From: Euglena gracilis
Taxonomy: Eukaryota; Euglenida; Euglenophyceae; Euglenales
NCBI GenBank assembly: GCA_039621445.1
Contig: CP154956.1
Location: forward strand, 5,640,170 to 5,704,169
Reading direction: 5' to 3'
Length of the DNA stretch: 64,000 nucleotides
Made by a program: the position numbers and the translations under genes. Below are positions 1 to 28,339 of this stretch, piece after piece. Below the pieces are notes generated by a model that saw nothing but the letters and a program-made list of their open reading frames with translations, had not been told where the DNA came from and made no database searches. The stretch's first letter is position 1, and each line of letters begins with the position of its first letter.

Positions 1-430
1 CACCACCAGGCCTTCCACTACAGACCTGCCTGCGTCCCCCCCCCCCGGGTTGTAGAAAAGCTTCTGACCTAAAAATTCTGCGGTGTTTCAGCGTTTTGTA
101 AAAAAAATTGGTATATAATGTGCCCCGGGTTGGCAAGGGGGGGAGGAATTAGGTGGTGGGTGGATGGAAGAAAGTTTTTTTTTTTGAAGGCCTTTGGTGA
201 CTGGGGGGGGTGCCCACCCCCTTCGGACGTTCCCATGCAGCCCGGGGCTCAGCGCGGGTCCATCCCCGGGGGGGGGGGGACCGACCCCCCCCCAGAGGGG
301 AGGAAGTGGGTGACTGGTTTTTGAAAAGTGACTGACTGGTTTTTTGAACCCCCGGGGAGGTGAGCCATGGTGTGGGCCAGACAATCCTCCTGGGGTTCCA
401 GGGGTTGGACAACCCCCCCCCCCTGGGGAG

Positions 431-505
431 CGCCAGGCCGCCGCGGACCGGCTGGCGCCGTCCGCGCTGGAGGCGCTGCAGTGTGGCCGGCGGTTCAGCA
501 CAGCG
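431..505 (+). CDS. possible short exon, alanine-rich, unknown protein
   Basis: I do not recognise the protein. The 75-nt segment is GC-rich and open, reading RQAAADRLAPSALEALQC and onward for 25 codons in phase 0. It is preceded by CTG plus 5 nt (CTG at 423-425) and followed by GTG-CAG (506-511), the same border rule that defines exons of the TMEM184-like gene downstream. It could be an upstream exon of that gene or part of another gene. Support is only border fit and base composition. Confidence 0.35.
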
Positions 506-2559
506 GTGCAGCCCACCCAGAGTTTTTCTTTTTGATTTCGTGACGCAGGGGTGGGGTGGGGGGTCCCCGGCCCAGCCCCCCCCCCCCCCGGGGTCGAGCG
601 AAGTGGGTAAACCCTCCCCCCAAATAATAATAAGTCGGACCCCCCTCGGGGTCCGACTTCGGCAACCGGGTGAATACACCCCCTCCAATTTCCGGCCAAA
701 GGCCCGTAACCTGAAAACCTGAAAATGTAGGTAAATATCACAATCTCTGACAATAAATTACTAAATATATCGATTTTTCTGGATCATCTGACCTCCAAAA
801 AAATGTTAAATTTCATAAGAACGCTGGAGACCGGTTTTTTTGTATTTCCGGCGCGAAGTACAGGGCGGTCCATAATGGACAGGATTTTTTTTTTAAGTGT
901 CGTCCACTTAAGAACCCCCCACCAGCACCAATTTTTGGATCCGAAAAAATTTTTACGCCTTTGGCGCCGGGCGTTTTTTTTTTTTGACCCATTTTGGGAC
1001 CCACATGGGAGGTACCCCCCAAAACCCCTTACCCCATTTTTTAACACCTTCCAGAAATTCAACATTTTCTCAACAATTTATTTTTGAGAGTGTTTTGAAG
1101 CAAAAAAAGCCATTGAAAATCCAAAAGAACTTCCAAGAGAATAATTGTCAGTAAAATTCTGGTTGTGCCAAATTTTGGTCCACTTTTTTGACCTTCGTTA
1201 TTTTCCAACCCCCTTCTAAAAACCTACCTCTCCCCTCTTCCCCTGGAAGTTGGCAACCAGCCCAAACAATCACTTAGTCATTGACCAACCCCCTCCCTTG
1301 CACATTGTGCAAATTGCCCCAAAATTCTGCCACTCTGTAAACGGAAGAGGAAGCGGAAACCCGCTTCCAAAAACAGGGCTGTTTTTTTGAGGTTTCTGGA
1401 AGAGGTCTGGTTGAAAGTACTGGGTCATTTGGAGATGATGGGGGAAACCATGTGAAACAGAGCAGGAGAATGCAAAGAAGCAGTCTTCCGCTTCCTCAAC
1501 CCAACAAAATATTTTTTGAACAGATCACTACAAGAAGAAGAATACCACTGAACAATCTGAATAGGAAACTTCACTGCATTCATTCACTGAAACATCAAAC
1601 AGTCAAGAGAAGTAAATGTTGGATGTTGGTGAGCTGTACATTTTACATGTAAATTTTGAGAACAATTTTATGGGTTTCAAATTTGAATCCAAAAAAAATT
1701 ACCAATAATGTTGTGCAAGGTTGCAACCAAAGACGGAAAATTGTCAAAGTTGGCCAAAATTTGGCCAAACTTCTTTGACCAAATTTTTGGCCATTTTGGG
1801 CCATTTCGGTTAACTCTTGGACCCCAAAAAATTTTGACCTATTTTGGGACCCGAAAAGGGGACCCCCCCAAAACCCCATTAACCCTAATAATCCTAATAA
1901 CTAACAATTTTCAACCCTAAAATTTTGGAGATTTTTTGGGGGGAAATGTGGTTTTCCATCAAAAAATGATGTATTTTGGGTTCATTTTTCAAAGTATTTT
2001 TCAAAAAATTTCCCTGGCCAAAATCCTCATTTTTAGGTTGAAGTGTATTGGGACAGGTTTTTTTTTGTTTAAGAACCGCCCTGGCGAAGTGCCATAAAAT
2101 TTTGTTTGGACCCCAAAATTGACCCCCCTTGGGGATGGGTGGGTGGGTCCGGACCCCCTCCCCAAGGGTCCTGATAGCTAAAAGAAAAGAACCTCTGGGC
2201 CCACCGTGGCGGCGCTGCAGGCGCTGGGCGGCGGCGGTGCGGGTCCGACGGCGCCTCGCCTCAACCCTTCTCGGAATGCCCGATATCCTATGGGTGGGGG
2301 GCAATTCAGGGATGGCCAAGGCATTTTTTTTTAAGTCTCAATATGAACCAAGTGACACACAGCACGAAGCGCCCAACCTTTTCCCATGTTTTGCAAACAC
2401 AAAAAAGGTGAGTCGGGTCGGGAGCAGCAGGGGATGATTGAGCGGGCACCACTGGAATATCTATTATCGGTTCAAAGTGCCAAAAGTATTATTACCGTTC
2501 GACCCCAAATTGACCCCACGACGGGTTGCCGAGCTCCGTGGCAACCCGAGGTTGTGGAC
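506..2559. other. non-coding, C/G-run and A/T-run rich DNA
   Basis: No convincing gene is visible. The stretch contains C/G homopolymers, segments around 950-1030 and 1740-1880 with TTTTGGCCA-like degenerate repeats, and the palindrome-like CCTTTGGCGCCGG near 957, typical of the MITE-like elements elsewhere in the window. A GC-rich piece at 2203-2275 fits the CTG+5 acceptor rule but has no recognisable product. Confidence 0.5.
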
Positions 2560-2895
2560 CATACAATCATTTATTAAGTCATTGGCTGACCTCCTCTGGG
2601 GGGATGGGTGAGTTGGATATTTCAGAGTGACTGACTGGTTTTTGGCCCGGAGGGGGGGGGGGCAAAAACCAGTACAGTGAGCCGGCACTGAAGGTGCGGA
2701 AATTCTCTTGGCCTTTTCCCTTCATGTCTGCGGTCAAATTTCCTTGAATTCCAGAGTGGCCAACCCCACCCCCCCCTAACCCTCCTGGGGGTAGTTGCGA
2801 CTGGTTTTACGGAAACAGTGACTGGCTGGATTTTCAAAACGTGGCAATACCACCCTCCCTCCCCCGCCCCCGAGGGTTGGTGAAAAAAATGTCTG
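2560..2895. mobile_element. MITE-like element, CATACAAT family (copy 1)
   Basis: The left end reads CATACAATCATTT, as in the copies at 11142, 26371 and 46391. The right end is a decayed ATTGTATG. Candidate 8-bp target duplications are TTGTGGAC (2552-2559) and TCCTGGAC (2896-2903), 6 of 8 identical. The interior has the GTGACTGACTGGTTTTT motif and C/G runs of this family. No coding capacity. Confidence 0.65.
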
Positions 2896-3189
2896 TCCTG
2901 GACAGAATTTAGGACTTAGTCCACCCCACACCGTTGCCCTCCAAACCTGGGGGGGGGGGGGGCACTATCGCATTCAACGGGGAAAAAAAACCACCCGTTC
3001 AAGCCGAAAGGGTCGTACACGTCCTGCACATTTTTTCTGCCCCCGCTTTTGGCGCCCACAAAGGCAACCACCCCCCAGGGCAGCGATGTTTTCAAGGTTG
3101 GTGACCTGGGGGGGGGGGTTGGATCTTGGCCCCACAAGGCGGGGGGAGGGGGAGGGGTCGAGCTGAGTGGGAACCCCAGAGGAGGGTTT

Positions 3190-3400
3190 TTTCTCTGTGC
3201 CGCCATCACCGAAGCAAAAAAATTTGCTTGCACCGCGACCACCACGACAAAATTTTTCATTTGTGCCGCGACCACAGCGGCAGACATTTCGCTTGTGCGG
3301 TGACCAAATTTTCGCGTGTGCTGCGACCACCTCGGCAAAATTTTTTGCTTGCGCCGCGATCGCTGCGTATTTTTTTTTGCGCCGCGACATGAGTGCCCGC
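3190..3400 (+). repeat. degenerate ~33-bp minisatellite
   Basis: About six imperfect units repeat the pattern TTGCTTGYRCCGCGACCACN followed by CGGCAAAATTTTT. Open frames through it merely follow the repeat. Confidence 0.7.
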
Positions 3401-4334
3401 GGCACTAAGCAGCAGTATGTGTGGCCCCGCTCCCCCCAGCCCTGAAAACGACCCTCATTGTCTGGCGAACGTGGCGGGATGCGCCACGGCGACGTCATTT
3501 ACGCCCCCCACCCCGGCCTGACCCCCCCCCAGCCCTGTTGCCTTGCTAACGAGCCAGGTCGCGCTGGCTCGATCCCACCATGTTTATCCCTTTGGGGATC
3601 TAATGGGCATACATTGTGCCTTTGCAATGCATTCTTGGCAGGGCTGGTTTTTTGGTGGGGTCTCAACCTGCCATATTTCATACTGACCTCCACAAGATCA
3701 ATTCCCAGAAAGAATGGAGTTGCTGTTTGCTGTGAGAAATTCGTTTTGTTGAGTTCCTTGTTTTCTTATTTTCAGTTGTTTTTTTTTTTGCTTTTCATTC
3801 TTTCATGTTTTATAATATATAATTTATAATTCATCCCATTATTTATAAATACGGTTGAATAATTATTTTTCATTTTCTTTTTTCATGCGAAGAACATTCA
3901 TTTTTGCGACACAGTGCCACCTGCATTTCCAACCCACCTCTTCCCACCGCTTCCGCGAACCTTATGAATTCTTCGACTGTGTGTGCGTGTGGTGCTGTTT
4001 GTAGCGACGCCGACGAACTTCGTGATGTTGTACAGAGGTTGCATTTTGTGGCTGTGTGCAGTTTCCGACGTTTCCCCTGCTGGCTTCAATTGTGTTCAGG
4101 GTGGAGGTCCAGAAGATAAACACAAGGTAAACACACACTTTGAAAATTCAATGAGTACCAAGTATAACCGAAGTTGAAAAGCTAAGAAAAAGAGAGCCAA
4201 CAACAACAAAGAGCATTCGAGCAACACCTCTTTAACTGTGTCTGTGTGTTGGCATTGATCGGCGTTTTCCCAGCACATCCCGCCTGACGACATACACTCC
4301 AAACACCCCCCACCCAGCCCCCCGGGGGGGGGGG

Positions 4335-4426
4335 CACAGACAAAAGGGCCAGATGCGAACAACAGCGCCAGGCCAGAAGAAGGGATAAAAGGCACCAAAA
4401 AAACAGCCATGGTGCACACAGGGGGG
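4335..4426. repeat. ~90-bp dispersed repeat (copy 1)
   Basis: The segment beginning CACAGACAAAAGGGCCAG and ending near a G run recurs at about 31332-31423 with few differences. It shares the inner motif GCCAGGCCAGAAGAAGGGA. Both copies are bounded by long C/G runs, suggesting a piece of a mobile element. Confidence 0.75.
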
Positions 4427-5024
4427 GGGACCTCGCCCAAAAATTGGGCCATCTAAGGGCATTTCCCAAAAAAGTTTCCCAAAAATTTCAGGCATTTCGC
4501 AAATGTTTTTGCGCCGAAACCCATAAACCCCCCATTTTTGAACCCCCCACTTTTACCCCCCCCCCCCCCTCAGTTGACCAGGGATGTATGGGAAGCCCTG
4601 AGGTGGAGGTGCGGACCTCCCTCCCAACACAGGGGGGGTGAGTCGGACCCACCTCCAACCTGGAAACGGTAAGGGTCTGGGAAAACTTTCGGTTCTGTGG
4701 ACGGTCAAAGGGTCGGATACCAGGCCAAAATGTTGAAATATCCCTGACTTTTCTTTATAATAGTCTAAGCATGCTCATTTTTGAAATTTCGGCAAGATTT
4801 TTTTATCGTCAAAAATTTTTCCAGCAAACGACAAAAATCTCTGGGAAAAAATTCAAAAACCAAACCAACCAAGTTAGACCAAACCAGGTCCTATCCGGGA
4901 GGTGAACCGAGAGGTTTATAAAGCGGGGTTACTCTGCCCCCCCCCCCCCTCTCAGGGGTCCGTCCCTGGACCCAACCACCTGCCCACCCCCTCCCCAAGG
5001 GGGGTCTTCCGTGCCTGGCCAGAC

Positions 5025-5630
5025 CCCTGAATATCCAAGGCAATAATATCAAATAATATCTAAGGCCTCAGATATTAGTGGCTAAACTTTTCAGGTCTTC
5101 CTGCCCTTATTGGGAGGTGGGTGAACACCTGAAATAATTCTGCTGGTGGATCACAAAGCACCTGGAGGAAGGTTTTTTGGAACCTGCATGGGTGAAAACA
5201 TTTGAAACTTTAAAGAAGCCTGGGTCAGTGGGTGTCTGTGCAAATGTGTGGCATCCTGACGTAGCAATCTTTGCAAGGTACCGCACTACAGTATTGTGTG
5301 CCGAGCACATGACTGTCGCTATGTTCAATATATCATTGCCCTTAAACGATTTGTGAGTTTCCAAGGGGAGGTGTAGCTTGCGCCAGCCTCGATGCTTCTT
5401 TCCGGGGAGTCACACTGCCAAGCGCCAGGCTTCTTTTTAACTCCCAATTTTTGATTTTGATTTTTCTTTGCTTAATGTTTCTGTTTCATTTTTTGGAAAA
5501 AAAACGGACCTGCATTGCTCCGCTGAACCGTGGAATGATTGGTTGAGAAGGGGTCCCAGGAGGTGTCTCAGGTCGGGCATCAGGGTGTTCGAACCAGGAA
5601 CCATGATGGAAACACAGGAAGTTTCCGCGG
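5025..5630. repeat. segmental duplication, copy 1
   Basis: Blocks here recur in the same order at about 5958-6365: AAGGCCTCAGATATT, GGTGAACACCTGAAATAAT-like, TTCCGGGGAGTCACACTGC, and ACCTGCATTGCTCCGCTGAA. Insertions, deletions and substitutions separate the copies. No gene recognised in either. Confidence 0.8.
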
Positions 5631-5957
5631 GAGAGGTCTTTCCGAGCCTTGATCTTCAAAAATTCAACCCTTAAAATTAAGAATTGCCCAGTATGTACAT
5701 CAACCGAGGCATCACCAGCAAAAGACCCCACCAAAAAAAATAGGGCCCAAGCAACTATTTCAACATTGCACCCTACTCAGAGTTTCTTTTTGTGACCTAC
5801 ATAACCTTGTGACCCCGAATGCCGCCACAGCTGGGGGAGATGGGGATCCGAAGGGAGGAAAACTTCGACTTCGATCTTTCCCCCCCCCTGCTAGTTTCTC
5901 ACGCGGGAGGGGGGGGGGAAACCGCCCACTCCAGGGGGAGGCGGTATTCACGGCCAC

Positions 5958-6365
5958 ACTGAATATGCACGGCAATATCTAAGGCCTCAGATATTTTCAG
6001 ATTTTTCACAAGTCATCCTCACCTAATGGGAGGTGGGTGTGAACACCTGAAATAATTTCTGTGGTTACTTAAATTTTCTGCTGCTGTGATGACACTGAAA
6101 AAAAAACAAATAAACATCTTGCAGCCTGCTGCCTAAACTCGCAATTGTTATTCCACCCAATAGGCCTCTTCAACCAGCCTCTTCCTTCCGGGGAGTCACA
6201 CTGCATATTCTTTCTAACTCGAAAATTTTTGATTTTATTTTATTTTTCTGTTTCATTTTTTGAAGAAAAAAAATTGGACCTGCATTGCTCCGCTGAACCG
6301 TGGAACGATTAGGCAGGGGTGTCTCAGGTCGGGCCCAGGGTGTTCAACCATGATGGAAAAAATCA
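5958..6365. repeat. segmental duplication, copy 2
   Basis: Second, more compact copy of the block at 5025-5630. It ends just before an A-rich tract (6421-6457) and the long CA repeat. Confidence 0.8.
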
Positions 6366-6420
6366 AAAAAGGTCTTCTCCACAAAAATTTCTCATTTCAA
6401 ACAAAGACCAAGAGTCGTCA

Positions 6421-7085
<665 letters not shown>

Positions 7086-7940
7086 CGTGCTACACACCCA
7101 CAAGCCACGTGCAAGGATGCATAGAGGTATTTTTTCCCCGTGTGTAAACGCCGAAAAAATTTTCCGGCCTGGCCTTTGGCCAGGCAGAAACGTGACCCAT
7201 GGCATTCGTCCGGCCATACCCCCCCCCCGGTGGGGGTGGTCCAAAGGCCCAAACCCACCCACCCACCCACTCTTGAAATCCCCCTGGGGGTGGGATCACA
7301 CGATGGCCCGGACCAATACAGAAGAAGGGACGCAAACGATGGTAAAAGCATCCTTAGATCAGCAGGATCAGCAGCAGGATCGGGACGAGGGGCAAACTCG
7401 TACACAACAATAACGATGACCCGCGTCACATAACCCACGGCAGAGTGGGTGTTCTCTGGCGGGACAATTTGGTCATTTTTTTTGGACCAAACACACAGTG
7501 TGAACCACTTCTAAGCGCCTTCCATCCACCATCCAACCCCGCAGCCCCCCATCCCACGTCCGAACTTTAAAAAAAAAAACGTCTCTGAATAAAATTTGGC
7601 AGGTGTGCCAAGACTGCAACGGTAAGATCCGGCCTAAAGAGTCCGGCGAGGTTCGAACTACATTGGGAAGCTGTTGTCAAAAAAAATGCACTATCTCGCC
7701 AATCTTCCCTCTCCATCGGAAACCCTGCTGGATAGCTGTGGTAATTGATTTTGGATGGATTTTGGGTGGGGGGGTGGGGGTCGACCCCCTCGGGGGAGGG
7801 GGGTCGTGGGTGGGTGGTTGTCGAAAAAGTGGGTGAGTGGGTTTGGGCCTGGGAAAGTGTGCCCACCCCGGGGGGGTCACTAAGTGACGCCATGGTCCGG
7901 GCGTTTGGCTTCCTGCTGGCCCAGAGAGGGCCCTGGGGCC
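7086..7940. other. non-coding stretch upstream of the first TMEM184-like exon
   Basis: Contains C/G-run elements (about 7210-7310 and 7760-7890, the latter with GTCACTAAGTGA as in the CATACAAT family) but no convincing exon. The 3' end, GAGAGGGCCCTG plus five bases, is a good nonconventional acceptor for the exon at 7941, so this is probably intron. Confidence 0.5.
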
Positions 7941-24293
<16,353 letters not shown>

Positions 24294-24388
24294 ATGTCTT
24301 TTGCTTTGAACAGTGAGCTGTTTAAAGACATGCTTTGCAGTCCCGAAGTGATTTCAAAGTTCCCGGTGGCCGTCATCCACCACCCCTA

Positions 24389-24469
24389 ATGGCAGACAGC
24401 AGATTTTCGCTGTTTTTTTTGGCAGAGGGACGGGGGGGGGCTGGAAGCCCAAACAGGGAAGGGTGCGGG
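24389..24469 (+). CDS. possible first exon of the next gene (PH-like protein)
   Basis: ATG at 24389 opens a frame MADSRFSLFFLAEGRGG ending at GGG (24469) in phase 0. Removing 24470-24744 joins it without a stop to the exon at 24745. The start is chosen because it is the only ATG in the frame, about 95 nt after the previous predicted stop. The product is unrecognised. Confidence 0.5.
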
Positions 24470-24472
24470 GGT

Positions 24473-24739
24473 CAGGGGTTTTTTTAGTAGTGGACCTCCG
24501 GGGGGGAGGGGGGGGGCAGGGTGGGTGGGTGCGTCAGAGCCCACCCCGACCCCCCCCCGTGGCGCCCCCCGGAGGGTGGTGGTATATACTTGTCGGCGCC
24601 TCCTGCGCCGAAAAAATGCTATTTTTAGCACTTTTCGCGATTTTTGGGCCATTTTTTGTTGTTTCCCCTGGACCCCCCCCCCGGGGGATGGGTGGGGGAC
24701 CCCCCCTCCCCCCCCCCCCCGGTCTTAAAAAAATCCCTG
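24473..24739 (+). mobile_element. MITE, CAGGGGTTTTTTTAG family (copy 2), perfect TSD, predicted to act as an intron
   Basis: A 267-bp element with ends CAGGGGTTTTTTTAGTAG and CTTAAAAAAATCCCTG. The flanking 8-bp duplications are identical: GCGGGGGT at 24465-24472 and 24740-24747. The predicted intron 24470-24744 consists of the last 3 nt of the left duplication, the element, and the first 5 nt of the right duplication. Its interior holds the core CGGCGCCTCCTGCGCCGAAAA. Confidence 0.9.
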
Positions 24740-24744
24740 GCGGG

Positions 24745-24834
24745 GGTTCCCCGCGGCCGATCGACAAGATCGACGAAGTGATCAGCGACGCGGAAACGGG
24801 CACGGTGTCGTTCCGGATCCCCTCGCAGTACGAC
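24745..24834 (+). CDS. exon with PH-like strand motif
   Basis: Reads RPIDKIDEVISDAETGTVSF then RIPSQYD. Alternating I-x-x-I-x-EV-x-x-SD and FRIPSQYD resembles the strands of PH-like or myosin-TH1-like lipid-binding domains seen in kinetoplastid proteins. It ends before ATG-CAG. Phase is 0 at both sides. Confidence 0.65.
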
Positions 24835-26370
24835 ATGCAGCTGCCCCCAGGGCGGGGCCCCTCTCAGACGACATTATGTGAGAGGTCGCCTTTGGGAAGA
24901 AATCCCTGTTCCGATCCCCTGTGTCGATCCAACCAATGAGCAATGCCGTTGTGCGGGAGTGGGAGGGGGACCACTGTTCGTTTCCCAGCTTTTGCGCCGG
25001 GGAATGACGTTGCCCAGCGCAAAAGCTGGTTAAGAATTTTTTTTTGAATAAACTAATTGGGGAATCAACATACATTATGACATGTTAACCATTAAACATT
25101 TTTGCAGGGTTACAAATAACGTGTCTGATAACACAATTTATGGGGCATTTTCGAAACCTCAATAACGTCTGGCACTTCATGCCAGGTTTTCTTTTGTTCA
25201 CTGGGAGGGGGGGCTCAAACCACCCTCCTCCCACCCGGACCCTGCATTTCACCCTTCTCCCACGTAATGTGTCACTCAGCACTCAGCACTTTGAGCCCCC
25301 CTCCCCTGAAGGTCAAGAATTTCCTCAAAGGGAGGGGCTATATCCCGGTTGTCGATACTGCGACAACCAGACCGTTTTGATTTGTACTCTCAGACCGGTT
25401 TTATTTGAACCCTCATAACCTTGCACCTTATTTGGGTGACAATCTGGTGTTCTAGTAAGCAACAATACCAATAACAGTCAAGTGCTACTGGTAGTATTCA
25501 AGTAATATTCAATATTTCTAATATTACCAGCAATATTCAAGGGTCCAATGGGTTTTGACTGATTTGGGGGGATCTTCGGGGGTGTTGGTGGGTGGGCGGG
25601 TGGTGTGTTTGTGGGTTGGTAGGCCGAACTGGGCACTATTAAGGGAGTTTGAACCCCCCCCCCCCCGGTGGGTGCTATGGGCAGGCAGGGGGACAGAGCA
25701 CTTTCGACCCCCCGGGGGGCGGTCGGGTTTTTGGGATGGACAGTGCTGTAAACATAGTTCCAGCGCGAAGGCGTCGGGCCCGAAAATGGCCTTTTTCAAG
25801 GGAGAATCGGCTTGGTCGGCAGCCACTGGGACCCAAAACCGACCCCCCGGGTTGAGGCGCCACCACCTAAATAGTAGCACGGCCAAAATGAACATTTTCG
25901 GTATGGAAAAGGCACTGGGTCAAAAAAATTCAAACCCAAAATTCCTCACTCCGCATCCTCAGGCAACAATATCTTGGACCTTGAAAACAATTTCCTACAC
26001 GATCAAAAAGCCACTACAGGGACAGGTACAAAATTGCATTTAGTACCGATTACCTCACGGGTCAGCAAGGGGGTTGCTGGCCATGGCTGGAACTTTGGGG
26101 TTGGTAAGAGAATTTATTGTTCAGTTCAGCTCATTGGTGGGCATTTCCCTGGGCCCAAATCAACTGACCCGTCCATTTTAACCCCCCCCCCCCCCCAGGG
26201 GTTCGACCAAAGCATCTTTTTACCAACTCTGGGGGGAGGGGAGGAGCGTCTTGTGCTATCCCTGCCCATAGCAGGCACACCCCGCTGGGGGGGGGGGGGC
26301 TTGACCGGAAGCAGGGGTCTGGACTCCCCCACCTGCCCACAAATTGAACCTTGCTGCGGGGTACCAGGCA

Positions 26371-26692
26371 CATACAATTTTTTTACCGACCCCCGGGGGG
26401 GTCACTCCACTTTTTAAGAAACAAGTCAGTCACTTTTTTTTGGGAAACCAGTCAGTCACTACCCCCCAGGGGGGGGGGGTCGGCCACTCTGGAATCCAAA
26501 GGAAATTTGACCAAAAACATGAAAAAAGGCCAAAAAAATTTTCCGGCGCCTTCGGCACCTGGTCACTTTAGTGGTTTTTTGCCGACCCCCCCCCCCGGGG
26601 GAGGGTCCGGGCCAGTCAGTCACTCCGAAAAAACCAGTCATCCACCCACCCCCCTGGGGGGGGGGGTCGGCCAGTGCTTAAGCAATTGACTG
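26371..26692. mobile_element. MITE, CATACAAT family (copy 3), perfect TSD
   Basis: A 322-bp element, inverted relative to the copy at 46391, starting CATACAATTTTTTTACCGACC. It is flanked by identical ACCAGGCA duplications at 26363-26370 and 26693-26700. The core CCGGCGCCTTCGGCACC lies near 26543. Confidence 0.92.
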
Positions 26693-26970
26693 ACCAGGCA
26701 TTTCACTTACGTCCAAGGTTGCGATGGACTGAGATTTCCGGCCCAATCGCCCGGCCCTGCACCTACCCAGTTAACGCGGCTGCGGTCACCGAAATCGTTC
26801 ATATTCTGCTCTGACTCGCCTGGCGTTTTGGCCCTCGAAGGCGTGGACATCAGACACGTAAACCCACAACCTTCTAAACAATATACCCCCCAAATGTTTT
26901 GCCCCCCTCCCCTCTCTGCAGAAGGAAATGAAGCAGCGGGGAGAGTCACCGGATTCTCCCATCAAACAGC

Positions 26971-27372
26971 ATAAACCCCCCCCAAATATAAAACCCCCCG
27001 GTTTTATATTTGGGCGGAAATTTCAAGACCCCGAGGGGGGGTTTTATATTTGGGGGGGGGGGTATATTCGGTCAGAAAAATCAACTTCTTGGCGGGCTCC
27101 AGTAGTCACTTTTTCGGTCCAAAATCACAAATACGACCACCCTTGGGGGTCCAAAAACTTCATTTTTTGGGCGAAGGAGCAATTTTCACACGTTTTTTGG
27201 TAAAAATTGCTCCCAAATCCGCCAAAAATCACAATTTCGGGGGAGATTTTGTCGAAAAAATTTCCTTCCGGCGCTTCGCGCCGGAGGGGGGGGTTTTATA
27301 TTCAGGCGGGATTTCAAGGTCCTCAGGGGGGGTTTTATATTTGGGGGGGGTTGTATTTGGGGGGGGGGTTTA
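26971..27372. mobile_element. TIR element, TAAACCCCCC/TATATTTGGGG family
   Basis: Ends ATAAACCCCCCCCAAATATA and a TATTTGGGG run then GTTTAC. The motif TTTTATATTTGGG recurs four times in both orientations. Core CCGGCGCTTCGCGCCGG near 27270. No clear TSD. Confidence 0.75.
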
Positions 27373-27400
27373 CTTTTTTGACGAAAACGACTGCTGCGAC

Positions 27401-27849
27401 CAGGGGTTTCCTTAAACCGGAGGGAACCCTACCCCGGGGAGGGAGGGTCCAGCCAGCCAGCACCTTTTTTCCCAGCCAGCAGCTCCCAGCTGGGCTGCGG
27501 GTCCCACCCCGGAGTCCGCTGAAATAAAGCGTGGGCCAGCTCAGCTTCGCCGGGCTGGACCAAAAAAAGTTTCGGCGCAAACGACCGAAAACCTTTTAAG
27601 AAAGAGGTCAAAAGATGGCCGAAAATGCGTGTTTTGATGATTTGCGATTAGTGATTTTTTTTACTGTCAAATTTTTGGCTGAAAAATGCCACCCTGGTTG
27701 GATTTGGACTTTTTTTGCCTGTTTTTGGGTTTCCCGCCGGGTGCAGCTGCCTGGCGTCCGGCCGGCCGGACCCCCACCTAGGGGAGTCCTGCCAGCACCT
27801 TTCTTCAGCTGGCCTGCGGAACCCCCCCCCCCGTTTCCCGAAAACCCTG
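27401..27849. mobile_element. candidate CAGGGG...CCCTG MITE
   Basis: Starts CAGGGGTTTCCTTAAACCGG and ends GAAAACCCTG, with CAGC-rich inner parts. Flanking bases match poorly (4 of 8), so it may be old or two pieces. Confidence 0.5.
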
Positions 27850-28256
27850 GGCACAACACATTTGAGGCAGTGCGGATGCGAAATAATGTAAAGTAATGTG
27901 CTAAAGCGTCGAAATTCGGAAGTTATGCAAAAATGCCCATTTTTTTAATTTCCATTTCTTGAAAATTTAATTGAAAATTTGCCCAAATATGCCCCCCCAA
28001 AGAATGCATCCCTGCACCCTGACTTCGACTTCAGATACGGCATATTATTTGGGGTGCTATTTTTTTGAGAGCTTTTGGACGCCATCATCTCCGTGCCCCA
28101 GCCATGCACTGTGCTGTAGCAAGAACCCTGTGCCGCAAACTTGGCACCCATACTTGCCACTCATACGTGCACACTTGCGTGTGGAGGGAACGCAGAAGAG
28201 TAAACGTGAGCAGGCAAATGCGCAAGGACCGTCCGTGCGCCCCGATGGCTGGCCAG

Positions 28257-28339
28257 CATGCGACGCAGTGGTTCCGCATATTCGGCGACGGCCGTGAGCT
28301 GAAGACTAACTTCTTCGGCGGAGCTGAGCTCAACCTCGA
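28257..28339 (+). CDS. exon of PH-like gene
   Basis: Reads HATQWFRIFGDGRELKTNFF then GGAELNLE. Borders fit CTG+5 and AAC-CAG. Joined to the next exon it gives LNLE-TPRDAEV. Intron ends pair CAGGCAGG with CCCGCCTG (7 of 8). Confidence 0.65.

Larger units (their letters stand above)
24835..28256 (+). other. long predicted intron, repeat-filled
   Basis: Starts ATGCAGC and ends GGCTGGCCAG. It holds the MITEs at 26371, 26971 and 27401 and no convincing exon. Terminal pairing is short (CAGC), so the exon partner could be different. Confidence 0.45.

Noticed and set aside
88-753. Proline/glycine-rich long frames at the window start
   Set aside because: They run through C/G homopolymers on both strands, as expected for the TIR elements there.
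2203-2275. Possible exon TVAALQALGGGG
   Set aside because: Fits one border rule but has no 3' border, no family match and low complexity.
24310-24388. Frame SELFKDMLCSPEVISKFPVA ending in TAA at about 24390
   Set aside because: Protein-like and preceded by AACAG, but it overlaps the start of the next predicted gene and has no recognisable family; left as an unproven alternative end.
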